From assembly GCA_023014335.1 (NCBI GenBank), contig JAECYW010000014.1, positions 62,001-126,000 of the forward strand: a stretch of DNA of 64,000 bases, written 5' to 3'. The DNA comes from Galerina marginata. Its lineage: Eukaryota > Basidiomycota > Agaricomycetes > Agaricales > Galerinaceae. The notes beneath the pieces are model-generated. The model was given only the letters and a program-made list of their open reading frames with translations, was not told where the DNA came from and ran no database searches. Position 1 is the stretch's first letter, and each line of letters begins with the position of its first letter. The position numbers and the translations under genes were made by a program. Positions 48,841-59,699 of the stretch are shown piece by piece.

Positions 48841-48949
48841 CTGAACGAATGAACATCTATTATCAAATAGAGTACTTGATGGATATGCTAAGACTCCGGT
48901 GCCGAAGGCTGAAAGATAAACCCAAATAACTATGAACTGGAGCTCGACA

Positions 48950-49060
48950 CATCACTCACAGGTGATTAACCAATGGGGTAGAAAAGCGAGTTGTTATTAT
49001 CAGCAGTTGGCCTATTAAACCCGACATCTGAATCAGGTTCTGCCTGCTTCTGGTTGATTC
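48950..49060 (-). pseudogene. out-of-frame 3' coding end of NLR3
   Basis: Aligned with NLR4, this stretch still encodes the usual NLR C-terminus (QKQAEPDSDVGFNRPTAD followed by SLFYPIG) up to a stop in its own frame. A single-base deletion near 49105 puts it out of frame with the rest of NLR3. Confidence 0.7.
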
Positions 49061-51457
49061 TCACCATGTTGTCCTTGCAAATCTGTTCAGCCCAGGGTAA
49101 TGGCTACTGAGATATTGCCTTGCAGCAGCCTCATAGGCACTATAGGCATTCTGGTAGGCACCTTGGCGAAGGTACCCATAGCCCACATATTCCAGTGCAT
49201 CTGCAATCGCATTGAGCTTTCCAACATGCTGGGCCTTTGTAAGGTATGTCTCAAGGTAGTTCCATGCTTGGGCATCCCTATCAACACTAAAGAGTATCTT
49301 GCAGAATTGCCCGGCAATATTTGCCTGAATAGCTGGGACATCGGTTGTTTCAGCAAGCCTCCATGCCTCCTCTATGGCACCCAGTGCCTGTGGAAACCTG
49401 CACTCTTCATAATGCACCCAGGTAATGGCCTGGTATGCAGTAGCAAGATTGGGAGTATTCTTCGAACCCTGCAGTAAAACACTACCCAGATCCAGGTAGG
49501 ATAATGCCTCCTCATATCGAGTAGCCCAGTGCAAAGCATACCCAACAGAAACCAGACTCTGGCCATGTATATCGTCTGAAAAGTCAGCACACTTTTCTTC
49601 AACCTCTAGGGCTAACGAAACAAGGTCATCCTTATCATCTAGGACAAAACCCGCAGCAAGAACGAGGTCCATTCCACATAGGCCACCAAGCCATTGCAGT
49701 TCGGGGTCAGCATTAGGAAGGCTGTTAAAGAGCTGGTAGGCCGTCTGTAAGATATCATAGGAGAGGTCATATTCACCAACGTCGCAATAGGTGCTGCCCA
49801 AGCACCATAGGGCCGAGGCTATATAACCGTTGACTCCATAGGTTTGAGCTGCTGTCACCGCGTATTTAGTCATTTCGGGATCAGGCTTTGTATCCGCACG
49901 ATACCAGCAAAACGCAATGAGAGCCTCAATAATTTGGTCAGACAAAAGTGAACGCAGTATTATAGATGAGACAAAAAGGATGGACTGGATATTGGTCTCT
50001 TCAGCTGCGAGCACTTTCGAGTTATTAGAGAATGCGGAATTGTCATAGCGGCAGGCATGATCCAGGATAAACTGGCAGCATGACAGGTATGTTTGCTTCC
50101 GGAGGTCATCTTTGATTTGGGTATGCTGCATAAACGACTGAACGACGGGCACCACGGACAAAACAGGAGAGTTGGTGCCTTTCCGTTTGTTCTCAACAAG
50201 CAATCCAGCCTTAGATAGAGAGGCGGTGGCAGAAAGAATTGTGGCGGTCGTGAGTGATGGTGCCCACCAACGGAGATTCTCCTTTGTTGTCCCAGCTGGT
50301 AGCAAAGAGAGAATAGCTAGGAGTTGGACCGCATTGGGGTTTCGTTGGACGAGATCACTGTCAACTGAAAGCCTGATGCTCCGATTCATGCTCTGTTCCG
50401 GGTTGTCGGAGAGCAGGGTAGGGCCAGATTCCGACCACGCAACCAGCAGGTCCTTGGCCGTTGACCGGCCATCCTCTGCGAGATTCGCCATCAGAGTGAC
50501 CGCGAAAGGCATATGCCCTAACACGCTTAATAAATGTACAACGTCGGGATCGTCTTTCGAGCTCGGGTTAATGTCGCGAAAAATACGAAGGCAGGATTCT
50601 TCGTTTGTAGGCTCGATGTTTATTGATTGCCATTTGATTGCGAGGCGGCACGGAGGACGATTTCCACGCATCGTAACCAACATGGCAATATGGTCCAGCT
50701 TGGCAAGCGTCCGGAGGATATCTTCGACCTGTTTCTGGGATCCACCAGTCGCATTCCAGGGTGTTTCGAAGTTGTCGAAGATAAGTAAACGGGGATCCCT
50801 CGAGGCGCTGAGCTCGGTGATAATATTCTCGAGCGTAACTTGTCTGTCTCCCGGAATCTGTAACTGAACGTAGAGTGTTTCGAGGAAGAGAGACCCTGAC
50901 GTCGCTCCAATACAAGGCACCCAAACGCAATTTCCACGCGGAAACCGGTCCTGGACGAGAGATGATTCGACGACGGCCAATGAAACTGACGTCTTCCCCA
51001 TGCCCCCTGGGCCGAGAATGCAGACACGAGAGGTTTCTTGCTTCACGAGAAAATGGGAAATCTCTTCGACGAGTTCGTCTCGTCCATAGAAGACCTCTGG
51101 CTTCAGTGGTATCTGTTGTCGCGCGACCGCGTCTGATCGGGGCTTAGGCACTGCGCCGGATCGCTTTAAAACTTCTTCAAACTCTCCAAATCTGTCGTCA
51201 AGATGGTCCACTTTGGTGCCTATATTTTTCATATCTGTGGAAATATCAACTGTGATAAGATATATACCAGGTCAGAACTAAGAAATATGAAGAACCCAAA
51301 GACGGAATGGCGAACACTTACTGGTAGGTTGGAAGTAGTTGAAAGTTCCCCCCGAGACAACCACATGATGGCTGTTACCGAAGAATCCATTAGAAATGGC
51401 GTCGTGCGCACCATTTTGAGACCCACTGGGGCAGGAGTGGTGGAGAGTTGATTGCAT
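49061..51457 (-). CDS. NLR3: chimeric NACHT-type first exon joined to NB-ARC/TPR
   Basis: A STAND receptor whose core is a sister of NLR4: IPLKPEVFYGRD, P-loop GPGGMGKT (about 50995-51018), Walker B LLIFDNFETPW (about 50755-50790), WSESGPTLLSDNPEQSMNRS, then the TPR half. The MLKL-like helical exons of NLR1, 2 and 4 are missing. Instead exon 1 (ATG ending at 51457, MQSTLHHSCPSGSQNG) ends GFFGNSHHVVVSGGTFNYFQ, as in the two NACHT genes. A phase-1 GT-AG intron (GTAAGTGT to ATCACAG) joins it to IDISTDMKNIGTKVDHLDD, inside what is the coiled-coil of NLR2. An earlier Met ends at 51493. A one-base deletion near 49105 ends the protein at 49061, about 40 residues before its relatives. NTPase motifs are intact, so a functional chimera is possible. 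Confidence 0.88.
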
Positions 51458-52279
51458 AAGAAAGGGTTGTTTAGCGAACGGAGTGCTCTTCATTCGAACG
51501 TCGATGGTGGTTTGAAAGTAAGGGTACTCGAGTATATGGAACCTGTGTTTCCAATGTTCCCAGCTCATGTGTTCCAATGTGCCGTGTATCCACGAAACGT
51601 TCCCAGCTGCATTATCTTGATCACGAAGTTGCTTGAGGGCTATTTAAGGCATAGAGCTAAGCTTAGAACCTTTATTTATCATGCAATAGGTCCGACATGA
51701 TGCGAAGTTGCGAACCTAAATGGTCCAAAAATACCGCGTCCGATAATGCATACCAAAACACCAAAGGGCCGGCGGGGTGCAAACTTTGGCGTTCCACAAA
51801 TTCAGGTGCCTTTGGAAAAAGTGAAGCGGGATGAAAATTGGATAGACGAGATCGACGAGCAGAATGGTGAGAGGAAGAACAATGCAGCACGGCGAAGGTA
51901 TCCATGCAGCTGTGTGGCCGTCGTCGTCGTCGTCGATATTCAGTGTAAAAGTAATGAGAACTTTCCAAGCTGCTAGAAATTCAGAATCAACCTCATCTGC
52001 GTAAGCTTGAGAGTAGCCAGAAGGCTATCAGAGTATTTTCTTTTCAGTTCAGCGCCGCAAGTTGCAAAATACGCGAAAAAGTCTGCTGAGTCGCGGTTGG
52101 AACCTTCGCCGAGGTTACGAGTAATCAAGAGAATGGCTGCCAGAAGGATGTAATCAGAATAAAATGCACCATATATATCAATTGGAATCATTAGAGCGCA
52201 TCTTGATAATTTTTAACCACAGAGCCGAGACGAAGAGACAACGAAGAGATTAAATGAAGGGAAGGAAGTAGCAAATTTT
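51458..52279. other. NLR3 5' region related to NACHT-gene promoters
   Basis: The first 180 bp contain CGATGGTGGTTTGAAAGTAA (near 51500). The same string occurs, slightly changed, in front of NACHT1 (about 42605) and NACHT2 (about 48003), so the 5' leader moved with exon 1. The remainder to 52279 holds short frames only and a (GTC)n run at 51919-51937. I see no gene in it. Confidence 0.5.
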
Positions 52280-53470
52280 TAGAACCAACCTCGCTGTGGC
52301 TGTGCCCCGACTCTCCTTGCAATCAACCACGACGCGCTCATGAGCAATCGTTATACACGTCAAGGGGAAAGGTAATTTTACTTCTCACATCGTATTATCC
52401 ACTTCTAATACCTTGATCAATAGTCCAGCGACCTCTTCACGCGCGATGTTCCCTCTTGCCCTGACAGTCGTCGCTCAAACTACCTGGCAAAACTGACCTA
52501 CATCTCCCTGCACCTTAATATTGGGCACGACTCCTGGCCGTCTCTTTTTCTTCTCCTCCTCACTCTTGTCGTCGTGCGGGGTCGTGTATACTTTTCAACT
52601 CTCGCTGGTGATCTGTCTTTTACGGAGGAGGAGCCTGTTCGTCGTCGCGATGTTCGTTCATCCAGTACATGGACTCATGGAGCTAACGACAGTGGAGGAA
52701 GTGTCTGGAACGAATGAAACCTTTGCGAGACGAGCGAATATATACCTGTGACATGTGACCTGCTGAGCGAGTGGTCAAAACCATGGATGGAGGTTGCGCA
52801 TTGAATGTAAGTGAGTACATAGGGGACGATGATGATTGATTATCTTTGGCTGACCATCTTTCTTCAGCCTCGCATCGAACTTAGTCCGGTCAATCGGCAA
52901 GCACACGAATCCCGCTCAGGCAGCCGCCGAAAACAATACTTGCTCGTGTCTTGGGGGTTCGTGCTTGTGATGCGCCGGCGACTACGAGGATTGATAGGAC
53001 GAGAGATGTGGCCTAAAGGTACGTGGGCCTCTTCGAGTCTTCGACGACTGACTGACGTGTTGACTGAAATTTGTTCTTCATAAGCCGGTCAGCGAATGAA
53101 GCTCGAATCACAACGAGAAGGCTGAATCGTGAAATTGACGACAAGCTGGGATGTGACTCGATGAGTGGACGGACCAGCGAGAACGCGAATACGGTTCTGA
53201 CCTCTGACGGACTTACATGGGATTGGACGTAGGATGGTCGATGCAGGCCAAAGGCGAAAGGTACGTGGGACCCGTTGCGGGTTCTACAGCCGCAAGCGCA
53301 TCCTAGGAATGATATCTGATAAACTATTACAGTACCTTGCCTCAAAACCCGCGCACCTGCACCTACAAACAATCTTTTCTCTGTCGCTTGAGAAATTATG
53401 CTGCATGCTCCGCAATGATGGTCTCTTCCAGTAGACTTGTCGGGAACTACTCGAGTAGAACGATGCTCTG
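52280..53470 (+). repeat. R unit 2: dispersed intron-bearing repeat
   Basis: Head GCTGTGGCTGTGCCCCGACT, CTCCTTGCAATCAACCACGA (52294-52341). Exon-like blocks include one at about 52868-53018 (CACACGAATCCCGCTCAGGC ... CGAGGATTGATAGGACGAGA) followed by GTACGTGGG, and a further block ending at GTACGTGGG near 53262. The blocks recur in R3 at 58985-59420 with small indels. Head-to-head with NLR3, about 840 bp apart. No conserved frame. Confidence 0.6.
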
Positions 53471-53772
53471 CCCCTCTAGGGCGTTTGTTGTAATATACGT
53501 GACAGATTGTCTTATTTATACTGATACATATAGAGCTTTCCGCATCGATATCTTCGAGGATAATAAAGGACGTCTACAGAGGAGCCATCAAATATCTAGC
53601 AGGGAAAGTACCCAGTACTCGAGTGCCAAAATAACGCCAGTTTGACCGGAAGGGTAATCTTAAGAGTGGCGAAATTAATAAAGGTCGGGGTCTTCTTAAC
53701 TGAGGCCTAAACCTCCCCATGCCCAAGTGACTATGGTGCGTTTAGTAATATCCTATAACACCAAGGAGTCTC
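53471..53772. other. intergenic, no gene recognised
   Basis: AT-rich spacer between R unit 2 and the end of the DUF6534-like gene. Nothing recognisable was seen. Confidence 0.5.
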
Positions 53773-55436
53773 TTAACGTACTTTTGGAGGAGGGAGTGGG
53801 AGCGCCCGTTCTGAAACGTCACCCGGGGCCATACGGGAAACTTGGAACGATATCTGCCACCACATAAACCAGCCTCCATGGAACTGTCGACACGCAATTG
53901 CCATTACTCACCGAAATTGGACCGGAATAACCTGAAGACGCGAAGACGAGTTTACTCGCGTGGGGTTTCTCGATGTCGGTAGTTCCTATTGTCCTAGGTC
54001 GGGCGTTTAGTCTGGATTAATTGGATGAGGTTGTTGGTGGGGTGTATCCAACTTGAAGGATCTACGACTCACGATACAAGGAGGGAGTTGGAGTATACTG
54101 TTTGAGATTTAGAGACGTTCTGGATCCCGTCATATGCATGGATTCGAGTTTGAAGTGCTTACATTTCGCTAAAAGAATGTAGAGGCTGAACCAAACCACT
54201 GGATAGATTCAAATTTCAAGAGTCTGGGGGTTCTGGATGGCATGGAACTAATGAGAAACTCACGATTGGGCATTGCCTGGAACTTTAGCAAAGTTAATGG
54301 CGGCTATAACACTTCGATGTCTAAAGAATTACTGACGCAGCCGATTACCGCCAGAGAGGTCATGCTATAAATAGAGTCAGTTTCGTAAGTTATGTGTTTG
54401 TATTAAAGACGGGCAGACCTTGTTATCAGACCAGTCTCTACAGAAATAGAATCGAAAAACAGTCAGCAGAAAGGCGAAGTACGAAATGCAAAAAAAGAAC
54501 AAACGCAATGCGAAACGAACAAGCCGATTGATGACTTCCGTCGTTCTGCGCTAACGGTCAAATCATACACAGCATTCAAAAAAACAGAGCCCTTACGAAT
54601 CCAAATTCGCAGGCGAAGCCAATTTCCGCAGATAATAAGTCATAAAACCCGCAATCAATATATCAGATGCGCTCCCGCACGCCAGCCCAGCTGTGATAAG
54701 CCAGCTGAGCCGCTCGATCTGCTCGATCCCGTTCGGCATGTTGGGGACGTCGAGGAAGTCTTCTACTGTTATGATGGAGCCTGCGATGAAGCGGAAGAGC
54801 GCTAGGGCGCAGCAGGCGATTCCGGCGGAGGGTTTTTGTGAGAGGCGGTAGACGCGGAGGGAGAAGAAGCACTGGAATTTATTTAGAGGGGTGAGATTGG
54901 TGTTGATATTGAATAATAAGGTTGAAGGACAACGCGATGGCACCCACCTGAACTAAAAGTGTGATGAGCGTTTCGAAGACTACGTTTGTTGAGATCGGGT
55001 ATGAGTTCGCTTCGGCGGTTTTCCATCTTGTGATTGTGTCGTAGTAGATAGCCATTGCGGCGGTGAAAGAATGGAAAGTCTCCAGAAATCTTTGTACGAG
55101 CGATCAAACAATGATAATCGAGCCACCGAAATTGGGTAGTATGACCCACAAAAGAAACGAAACCTTATAATATAATCCATCACATGAAGTCAACACTCCG
55201 AGTATCTGCGGGATTTGGAGATGAAAACGCACCATCAACTTCAACGATACCCTGTCTCCTCCACTATACCTGAAATACGTGTATCCCTGGGACAGGGAGA
55301 CGCCGTATAACACCAGACTGAGGAACGTGGCTACCTCGACGGCGCCGAGGATTCCGTTCGACTCGACCAGGAATTGGCTGGGTTGGATTGGGGATATCAA
55401 GTCCTTTGGGTCCTGCGATGCTCCTACTAGAGACAT
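53773..55436 (-). CDS. DUF6534-type seven-transmembrane protein
   Basis: A multi-exon (at least eight introns) integral membrane protein of the Agaricomycete DUF6534 group, whose function is unknown. From the ATG ending at 55436: a short extracellular start, then NGILGAVEVATFLSLVLYGV (TM1) and YFRYSGGDRVSLKLMVRF. Later come FLETFHSFTAAMAIYYDTIT, VVFETLITLLVQ, CFFSLRVYRLSQKPSAGIA, ALFRFIAGSIITVEDF, and LSWLITAGLACGSASDILIA followed by YYLRKLASPANL. A naive read stops at 54593. However, a donor there (GTAAGG) and the acceptor GCGCAG before 54545 continue with TEVINRLVRFALQTGLIT, then AMPNLVWFSLYILLAKLYSN and SLLVSLNARPRT. A Pro-rich tail (ALPLPPPKVR) stops at 53773. This C-terminal half matches the family pattern, so I extend the gene well past 54593. 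Exact small-exon borders are inferred. Confidence 0.8.
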
Positions 55437-56374
55437 AACGATGGCCTGCCGGTGAAAGTAAAGAGCGTGATAGGTCGTCAAGACCGGATTGTACTCGTAG
55501 CTCCTGAGCTATAGAGTGTAACAGTGTTGACTTTGCCCAAAGGGGGGGATGTATTCGTAGGCCCATTCGCTGCTAGATATACCTCTGGAGTTTGAAGGGC
55601 GATGAGGAGTTCAGGAGGGGTGATTATCCAGGTACGTAGATCTGGGGTGGTGTCGGTGTGGCAGTTATCAGATTGTTTCTATGCTATCAGTACGAGTGTA
55701 ATTAGACCCGCCACCTTGTGTTGATATATCTTCAGTTTAGCAGTTGGTTCATCATCGTGGCGCAACCTGGGGTATGAGACTCGCTGATAAGTAAGGTCTT
55801 CTATCAGTTTAGCATCGGTGTGAATCCATTTGCCTCGTTTATAGACGAAGACGAACAATTTGCCTATAGGTTGGTCGGGAGTATGATGTAAGTATAACTA
55901 TCTGAAGGCTTGTCAAATACTGGGATGGACAGATGGCAGTCTGGTATTTTTGCCACTCTGGACATGATATCTGAATCCCGACTTCGATAGCTGTCTGTCA
56001 TCGACTTGAGCGAGGGCCAGGGGCGCTCTAATAAAGCCGGCGTTGGCCCCTCTATGTTGCCAATAGTCCAATGTTGTCGCTACCGTTGTCGCTACCATTG
56101 TCGCGTTTGGATGCCAGCGGAAGTGCGAGCCCTTCATGATCATTCATTCTAGATCGAAACTGACGACAGTTAAATTGGCGATTGAACTTGCGCGTCCTCC
56201 GAGTTGGGGAACTGGAATATGATATCATTGATAAAGCCGGGAAACGGTTACTCTTCAGCAGATAATCAGTTGATCTATAATCGGACCGAATAATCGAAAG
56301 AGGTTGAACGAAAGGAGGGTGTAGCAAGTTGAAGGTAAAAATATTTTGACAATCATCGGCGGTGTATTTTTAGA
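55437..56374. other. intergenic, short tandem repeat
   Basis: The DUF6534-gene promoter side. Bases 56068-56102 contain a short tandem repeat of a 12-mer (TTGTCGCTACCG/A, about 2.5 copies). No gene is recognised. Confidence 0.45.
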
Positions 56375-59300
56375 ACCAACCTTTGCTGTGGCTGTGCCTG
56401 ATTTTCCTTGCGATCAACCACGACGCGCTCGACTTTACCGGTACCCCTCGATATTTGGTATGACTTGCCGTCTCTGAGTGTTTTGCTCTTCGTCATCCTG
56501 CCGTCGCACGAGGCCGCTTATATTCCTCAACCATCGCTGGTGGTCTGTGTCTCACGGAGGAGGAACCCCGTTCATCGTCGCAATGTTCGTTTATTCAGTA
56601 TGTGCGGACCTGGGAAGGAGGTGAGTTTTGTTCAGCACCTGGTTGTATGCATATGTCTAACCCACAATTATAGCTCCAGCTTTAATTCCAGCTCTGGTGA
56701 TCGAAACCGCGGCTGGGGCTGAAGCGCTGAAGAGCTGAGATGCAAATTCAAAGCGAGTTCTGCTTAGGCGAAACTCCGGGGTGTCCATCCCGAGCCGCAT
56801 TTTCGTCTATTTCTCGATGTTCACAGCGCGCCATGGAGTACAAGCACATCAGTGGGCTTGCGTGTAGCTCAGTAACGATCGCCGCAAATACCGTCAACGT
56901 CAGGAAGGAAACCTCGCGAATACACGAGACTCTCAAGACTGTCCGACGCCATTTTTCCTCCTCTCCTCCTCCTCCTCCTCCTCCTCTCAGCATACAGGCG
57001 GGCCTAGTATGGATGCGAGGCGACGCGAAGACGCGAAAAACATGGCGAACTGCAAGCTCGAAGTTAATTTTGGTCTTCATGCCACCGACGAACCAGCTCC
57101 TCAAAACTTGATTGGATTCAACTTAACCGCCTCTCTCTTCGCCTTATATCTTCCCCATGCCCCGACACCGGCCCATGATACCATCTATCAAAGTTCCACT
57201 GCTTGCTTTCCAGCGGCCCAACCGTCTCAAGACCCGCTCGTTAATGCCATTCCGGGCTCGCGCCTGCTCCGGAACGATTATCACGACTTGAAGATCACCC
57301 CCAAGCTCCGACGTCGTACATGGGTTGGGAATATAGAGAGAAGACAGAGAGCAGGAGAAGAAAGAAGCTCGAAGACGGCTCAAGGTTATATCCACGACAA
57401 TCAATCAAAGTTGACCAAGAGGACGGACGATCAAATACCTCTCCGACTTCTCGATGCTCTTCTTTCCAACGGACCCTCTCGTGAGTCATTTGACCTTCAA
57501 CCTTTCATATCGACGCCAAGCATCAACGACCCCAAGTCTAGCCCTGCCCAAGGACCAAGCCACCTCATTAGCATGTACCCTGCACGATATCCAATGGAAG
57601 GAGAAAGTCGATGCCGCCATCGTCCTTCGCGTACTCCATTATCCCCACCAACGCACTGGAAGCTTGAAAGTATACTCAATTGTCTCTCTCCTCTGTCGTC
57701 CTTCCCACCCTCGTCGCATCCGTCTCAGGACCTGGCCGTTACTTCCATTCCACGCGTCCGTTCCTGAACAATTATCAACTTGTGGATCGCCCCAAGTTGC
57801 GACCACGAAAAGAAAGCAGCGGTGAAGGCAGAATGAAGCTATTTCTGCGATGATCGATCAAAATCGACTAAGAGGATGGACAGGACCAAAATCTTCCCCG
57901 ACCTCCCGTCGCTCATCTTTCCGGCAGAACTCTCATAGTCCATTTGACACGAACGCATTCGACCTTCCATCTCGACAACAATATTATCGCTCCAAAGCCA
58001 CCCCTTCGCAAAGACTAATCCACCTCACAGTCATCAGCATGTATCCCCCACGATATTCAATGGAAGGAGAAAGTCGATGCCTCCATCGTTCTTCGCGCAT
58101 ACTCAGAAATCTCCACCAACGCACTTGAAGCTTGAAAGCATCGCATTTCCCTCCATGATGCCTCCTACACTTCTCGCTCCGAGGGTGGATATACGCTCAC
58201 AGGTCATGGCGAGCATCCAATGTTCGATGATGTTCTGATGATCTGACCTGGCTCATCGTCACCTCGTCCTCCACCTGCATCGCTGGTCTTCTCGACTCAC
58301 AGCTTGACCTCGACACCGACATACATCAAGCTCCAAATATCTCCAACACCTCTGCGTCCTTATCCCAGGTTCGCTCCAGAGCCGCTGGTTTCGGTTTTGA
58401 GCCCGCAATTATCTTTTGTAGTGATATGTCGTGATATCGCGGTTCCTGCAGTGACAGTTGTAAGTCACGCTCACGTTCTATCTTAGGATCTTCTCCTAAA
58501 ACGAATCGAATACCAGGAAGAACGCCTATTAAGCTATGGCAGCTCAGAAGACTTTGGTTGGCGATCATGTGTGCAATATGAAGCTTTGCGAGGAGAAAAG
58601 CGATGGGAAGGCGCCGGATGAATGGTAAGCGAGCATGTTGAAGGTTGATCGAGGTTTTGGCTGAACGTCTCTTTCACAGAATCGCGCAGAGTCTTTGTCG
58701 GCAGACAACACTCATATCGTTGAACGACTCACGGAGCTGACGACGGCAGCGGATGTGTTTGGGTCGAATAAATTTTTTGCAAGACGAACGAATCCGGCTC
58801 TGATAGGCCTTGAGGGTTTATAATACTTGCGGGTTCGGGCTCATGCGTGTGAGGTGCTGAGAGTGTGCTAGAAGCGATAGGATGGTGGGTGCAGCCCGAC
58901 GGTATGTATATGTACGCGGTGAATGGCGATGATTGATCATATTTGGCTGACCATCTTTCTTCAGCTTCGAATTGAATTAACTTATTAAGTCGGGTCAACA
59001 TTAGGAAGAACGAATCCCGTTTGGGCGGGAGCCGATAAACTCGCTAGTATTTTGGGTTCGTGTTCATGATGCGATGGCAACTGCGAGGATCGATAGGACG
59101 AGAGTGTGGCCTGAAGGTACGTGGCCTCTTCGGAGGCTGGCCGACTTGTTGGCTGAAGGTTTTTCTTTGTAGAGTCAGTCCCGGTTGGGGTCAGCAAGTG
59201 GAACTCAGATAACGACAAGAAAGCTGACTCGTGGAATTGACGACAAGTTGGGGATGTGACTCAATGGGTGGAAATACCGGCAAGAATACATCCCCAGTCC

Positions 59301-59480
59301 TGACTTCTGACGTGCATGGGAGACTTGCTTGGAAATTTGGGCTCGTGTTCATGACATGTTAACAACTACAAGGATGAATTGGACGGAGGATGGATGGTGC
59401 AGGATGAAGGTATGTGTAGCTCTCATTGTGGAGGGTTTGTGGTTTTTGCTGATTTCTGAACACCAGTCTCCATTGTAGAA
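56375..59480 (+). repeat. R unit 3: longest copy of the dispersed repeat
   Basis: Head TGCTGTGGCTGTGCCTGATT, CCTTGCGATCAACCACGACG (56384-56428). A (CCT)n microsatellite lies at 56956-56988. The middle holds two related halves, about 57420-57690 and 57850-58140, sharing ATATCCAATGGAAGGAGAAA (or ATATTCAATGG...), GTCGATGCC and CACCAACGCACT. The tail (58985-59420) repeats R2 exon-like blocks with GTACGTGG, GTATGTGT borders. Frames such as 57009-57767 (252 codons) are not kept between the halves or between R copies, so I do not call them as proteins. Confidence 0.6.
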
Positions 59481-59699
59481 TTGATCCATGTCTGGTTCAG
59501 CTAACAAAACTTGAATGACAACAAAAAGGGGGCTGACCAGGAGAGCATAACTGTAGCCAATGGATCAACACAAACTCATTGAGAATCATGTACACAGTAC
59601 TCTGTATCAATGAACAACTATTAAACATATATTGAGCATATATACATTGTAGGTATGCTACAATTCTGGTGACAAAGCCAGAAAGATAAACCTCAGGAA
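59481..59699. other. 3' flank of NLR4
   Basis: This spacer resembles the 3' flank of NLR3 (both contain CAAACGAG/CACAAACTCATTGA-like text and GTGTACACAGTACTCTG near 48824 and 59589), so the 3' flanks were duplicated with the genes. Confidence 0.5.

Noticed and set aside
54593..54943. DUF6534 gene ending at 54593
   Set aside because: Splicing at a donor just there continues into sequence (NRLVRFALQTGLIT, LLAKLYSNSLL) that fits the family C-terminus, so the early stop lies in an intron.
57009..57767. 252-codon plus-strand open frame in R unit 3
   Set aside because: The frame is not kept in the second internal half or in R1 and R2, and it overlaps a long frame in another register. No domain is recognised.
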